DNA from: Sialis fuliginosa
Taxonomy: Eukaryota; Arthropoda; Insecta; Megaloptera; Sialidae
Assembly (NCBI GenBank): GCA_961205875.1
Contig: OY540811.1
Location: 19,337,248 to 19,401,247, forward strand
DNA: 64,000 nucleotides
Direction: 5' to 3'
Position numbers and translations under genes: made by a program. Numbering within the stretch: the stretch's first letter is position 1; every line of letters starts with the position of its first letter. This document shows positions 63,470 through 64,000 of this stretch, piece by piece. The notes beneath the pieces are model-generated. The model was given only the letters and a program-made list of their open reading frames with translations, had not been told where the DNA came from and did not search any database.

Positions 63470-63795
63470 TACCCCCATTGGCGTGCGTGTACACATACGT
63501 ACCCTTGCGGCATGCATGCACATAACGATGGCTATGGGGGTAGTGATCGAGGCTTTGTACCGGGCCTACGTCATACGCACACCAAGTATATATGTAGACG
63601 TTGCTCTGGCGGCGGTGAACGCGTCTGTGTGCCGCTCTTTCGCCCTCACCCGCCCTTGTGACGCTACTGCCATGGCATCGATCCAGACTACGTCGGTTCA
63701 CGTCGATTCCCGAACGGTCGCGCCTATGACGTCATCACGTGTATATGTATACATGCGCTCCAGAGCTTTTGCTTCGACCTACGCCCTTAACACGT
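63470..63795. promoter_or_regulatory. CpG-rich islet with CRE and E-box
   Basis: About 300 bp of CpG-rich sequence contains TGACGTCA at 63727-63734, a full CREB/ATF site, two bases before CACGTG at 63736-63741. Open frames of 122 codons (+) and 90 codons (-) overlap it. Their composition is dictated by GC content and neither resembles a known family, so the block is listed as regulatory. Confidence 0.4.
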
Positions 63796-64000
63796 TCACT
63801 GCCGCTGATTTTGTTTTTGGGTGTGATTCTTTAGATACAACTTTTTTATAGCTATTGTAAAACGCCAAATTTTAAAATCATTATTTTGATATATTATTCT
63901 CGTTTTGGTAATTTCAATTGTTCAAAATTTGTATGTGTTTGCCACTTAATTATAAACAGTTTTAAATTAAATTTAATCTTGGCTTCTAAATGGCTCCATC

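Larger units (their letters stand above)
58936..64000 (+). other. Intron segment after cassette 3 to the window end
   Basis: AT-rich sequence continues with CpG islets near 59.85 and 63.6 kb, a hAT-type MITE at 60212-60437 and a long imperfect hairpin at 60589-60757. CAGGGGTCACCAA at 59362 resembles a lone transposon end. No exon with bHLH-zipper residues was found, so the intron continues beyond the window. The stretch 61.7-63.4 kb shows nothing recognisable. Confidence 0.5.

Noticed and set aside
1..64000. tRNA, rRNA and CRISPR searches by eye
   Set aside because: No GGTTCGA-type B box in a cloverleaf context, no rRNA-like conserved blocks and no spacer-repeat arrays were seen.

Overview
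The window is AT-rich arthropod DNA, most likely insect. Exon/intron structure is clear, the introns are long, and there are many small inverted-repeat transposons. The base composition and abundant TATAGGTA-like words recall sternorrhynchan Hemiptera (aphid-like), but that placement is a weak guess.

Only one gene is firmly supported: the amino-terminal coding exon of Myc (diminutive), + strand, exon 265-1441, start codon 502. It shows Myc box I (SEDIWNKFELL), Myc box II (DCMW), a long acidic run and the conserved LGVQTPSDS segment. It ends in phase 1 at a GT donor. The bHLH-leucine-zipper exon was not found, so positions 1442-64000 read as one Myc intron of at least 62.5 kb whose 3' end lies beyond the window.

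The main discovery candidate is a set of three matching splice cassettes at 25923-25976, 42898-42948 and 58897-58935. Each has a T-rich tract and CAG followed at once by GTAATTATCAAA, so the acceptor is joined directly to a 5' splice-site-like sequence. A second strong donor, ATgtaagtctt, follows 54, 51 or 39 nt later. All three microexons are multiples of three, open in phase 1 (the phase in which the Myc exon ends) and begin with the residues GNYQ. They lie 24.5, 17.0 and 16.0 kb apart. This is the architecture of recursive-splicing ratchet points with associated cassette microexons, as known from Drosophila Ubx. A competing reading is a nested gene built of phase-1 microexons.

The rest of the intron is AT-rich. 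It is broken by about sixteen short CpG/GC-rich islets, often beside CA/TG tracts. One has three CACGTG E-boxes, and one has a paired E2F-like and an NRF1-like site. Mobile DNA includes a 2.76 kb foldback element at 51902-54659 with 151-bp tandem units in its arms and a 9-bp target duplication. There are also several MITEs, some with clear TA, TAA or 8-bp target-site duplications. No tRNA, rRNA, CRISPR array or second convincing protein gene was seen. Most remaining open frames are chance frames in CpG islets or T-rich DNA.
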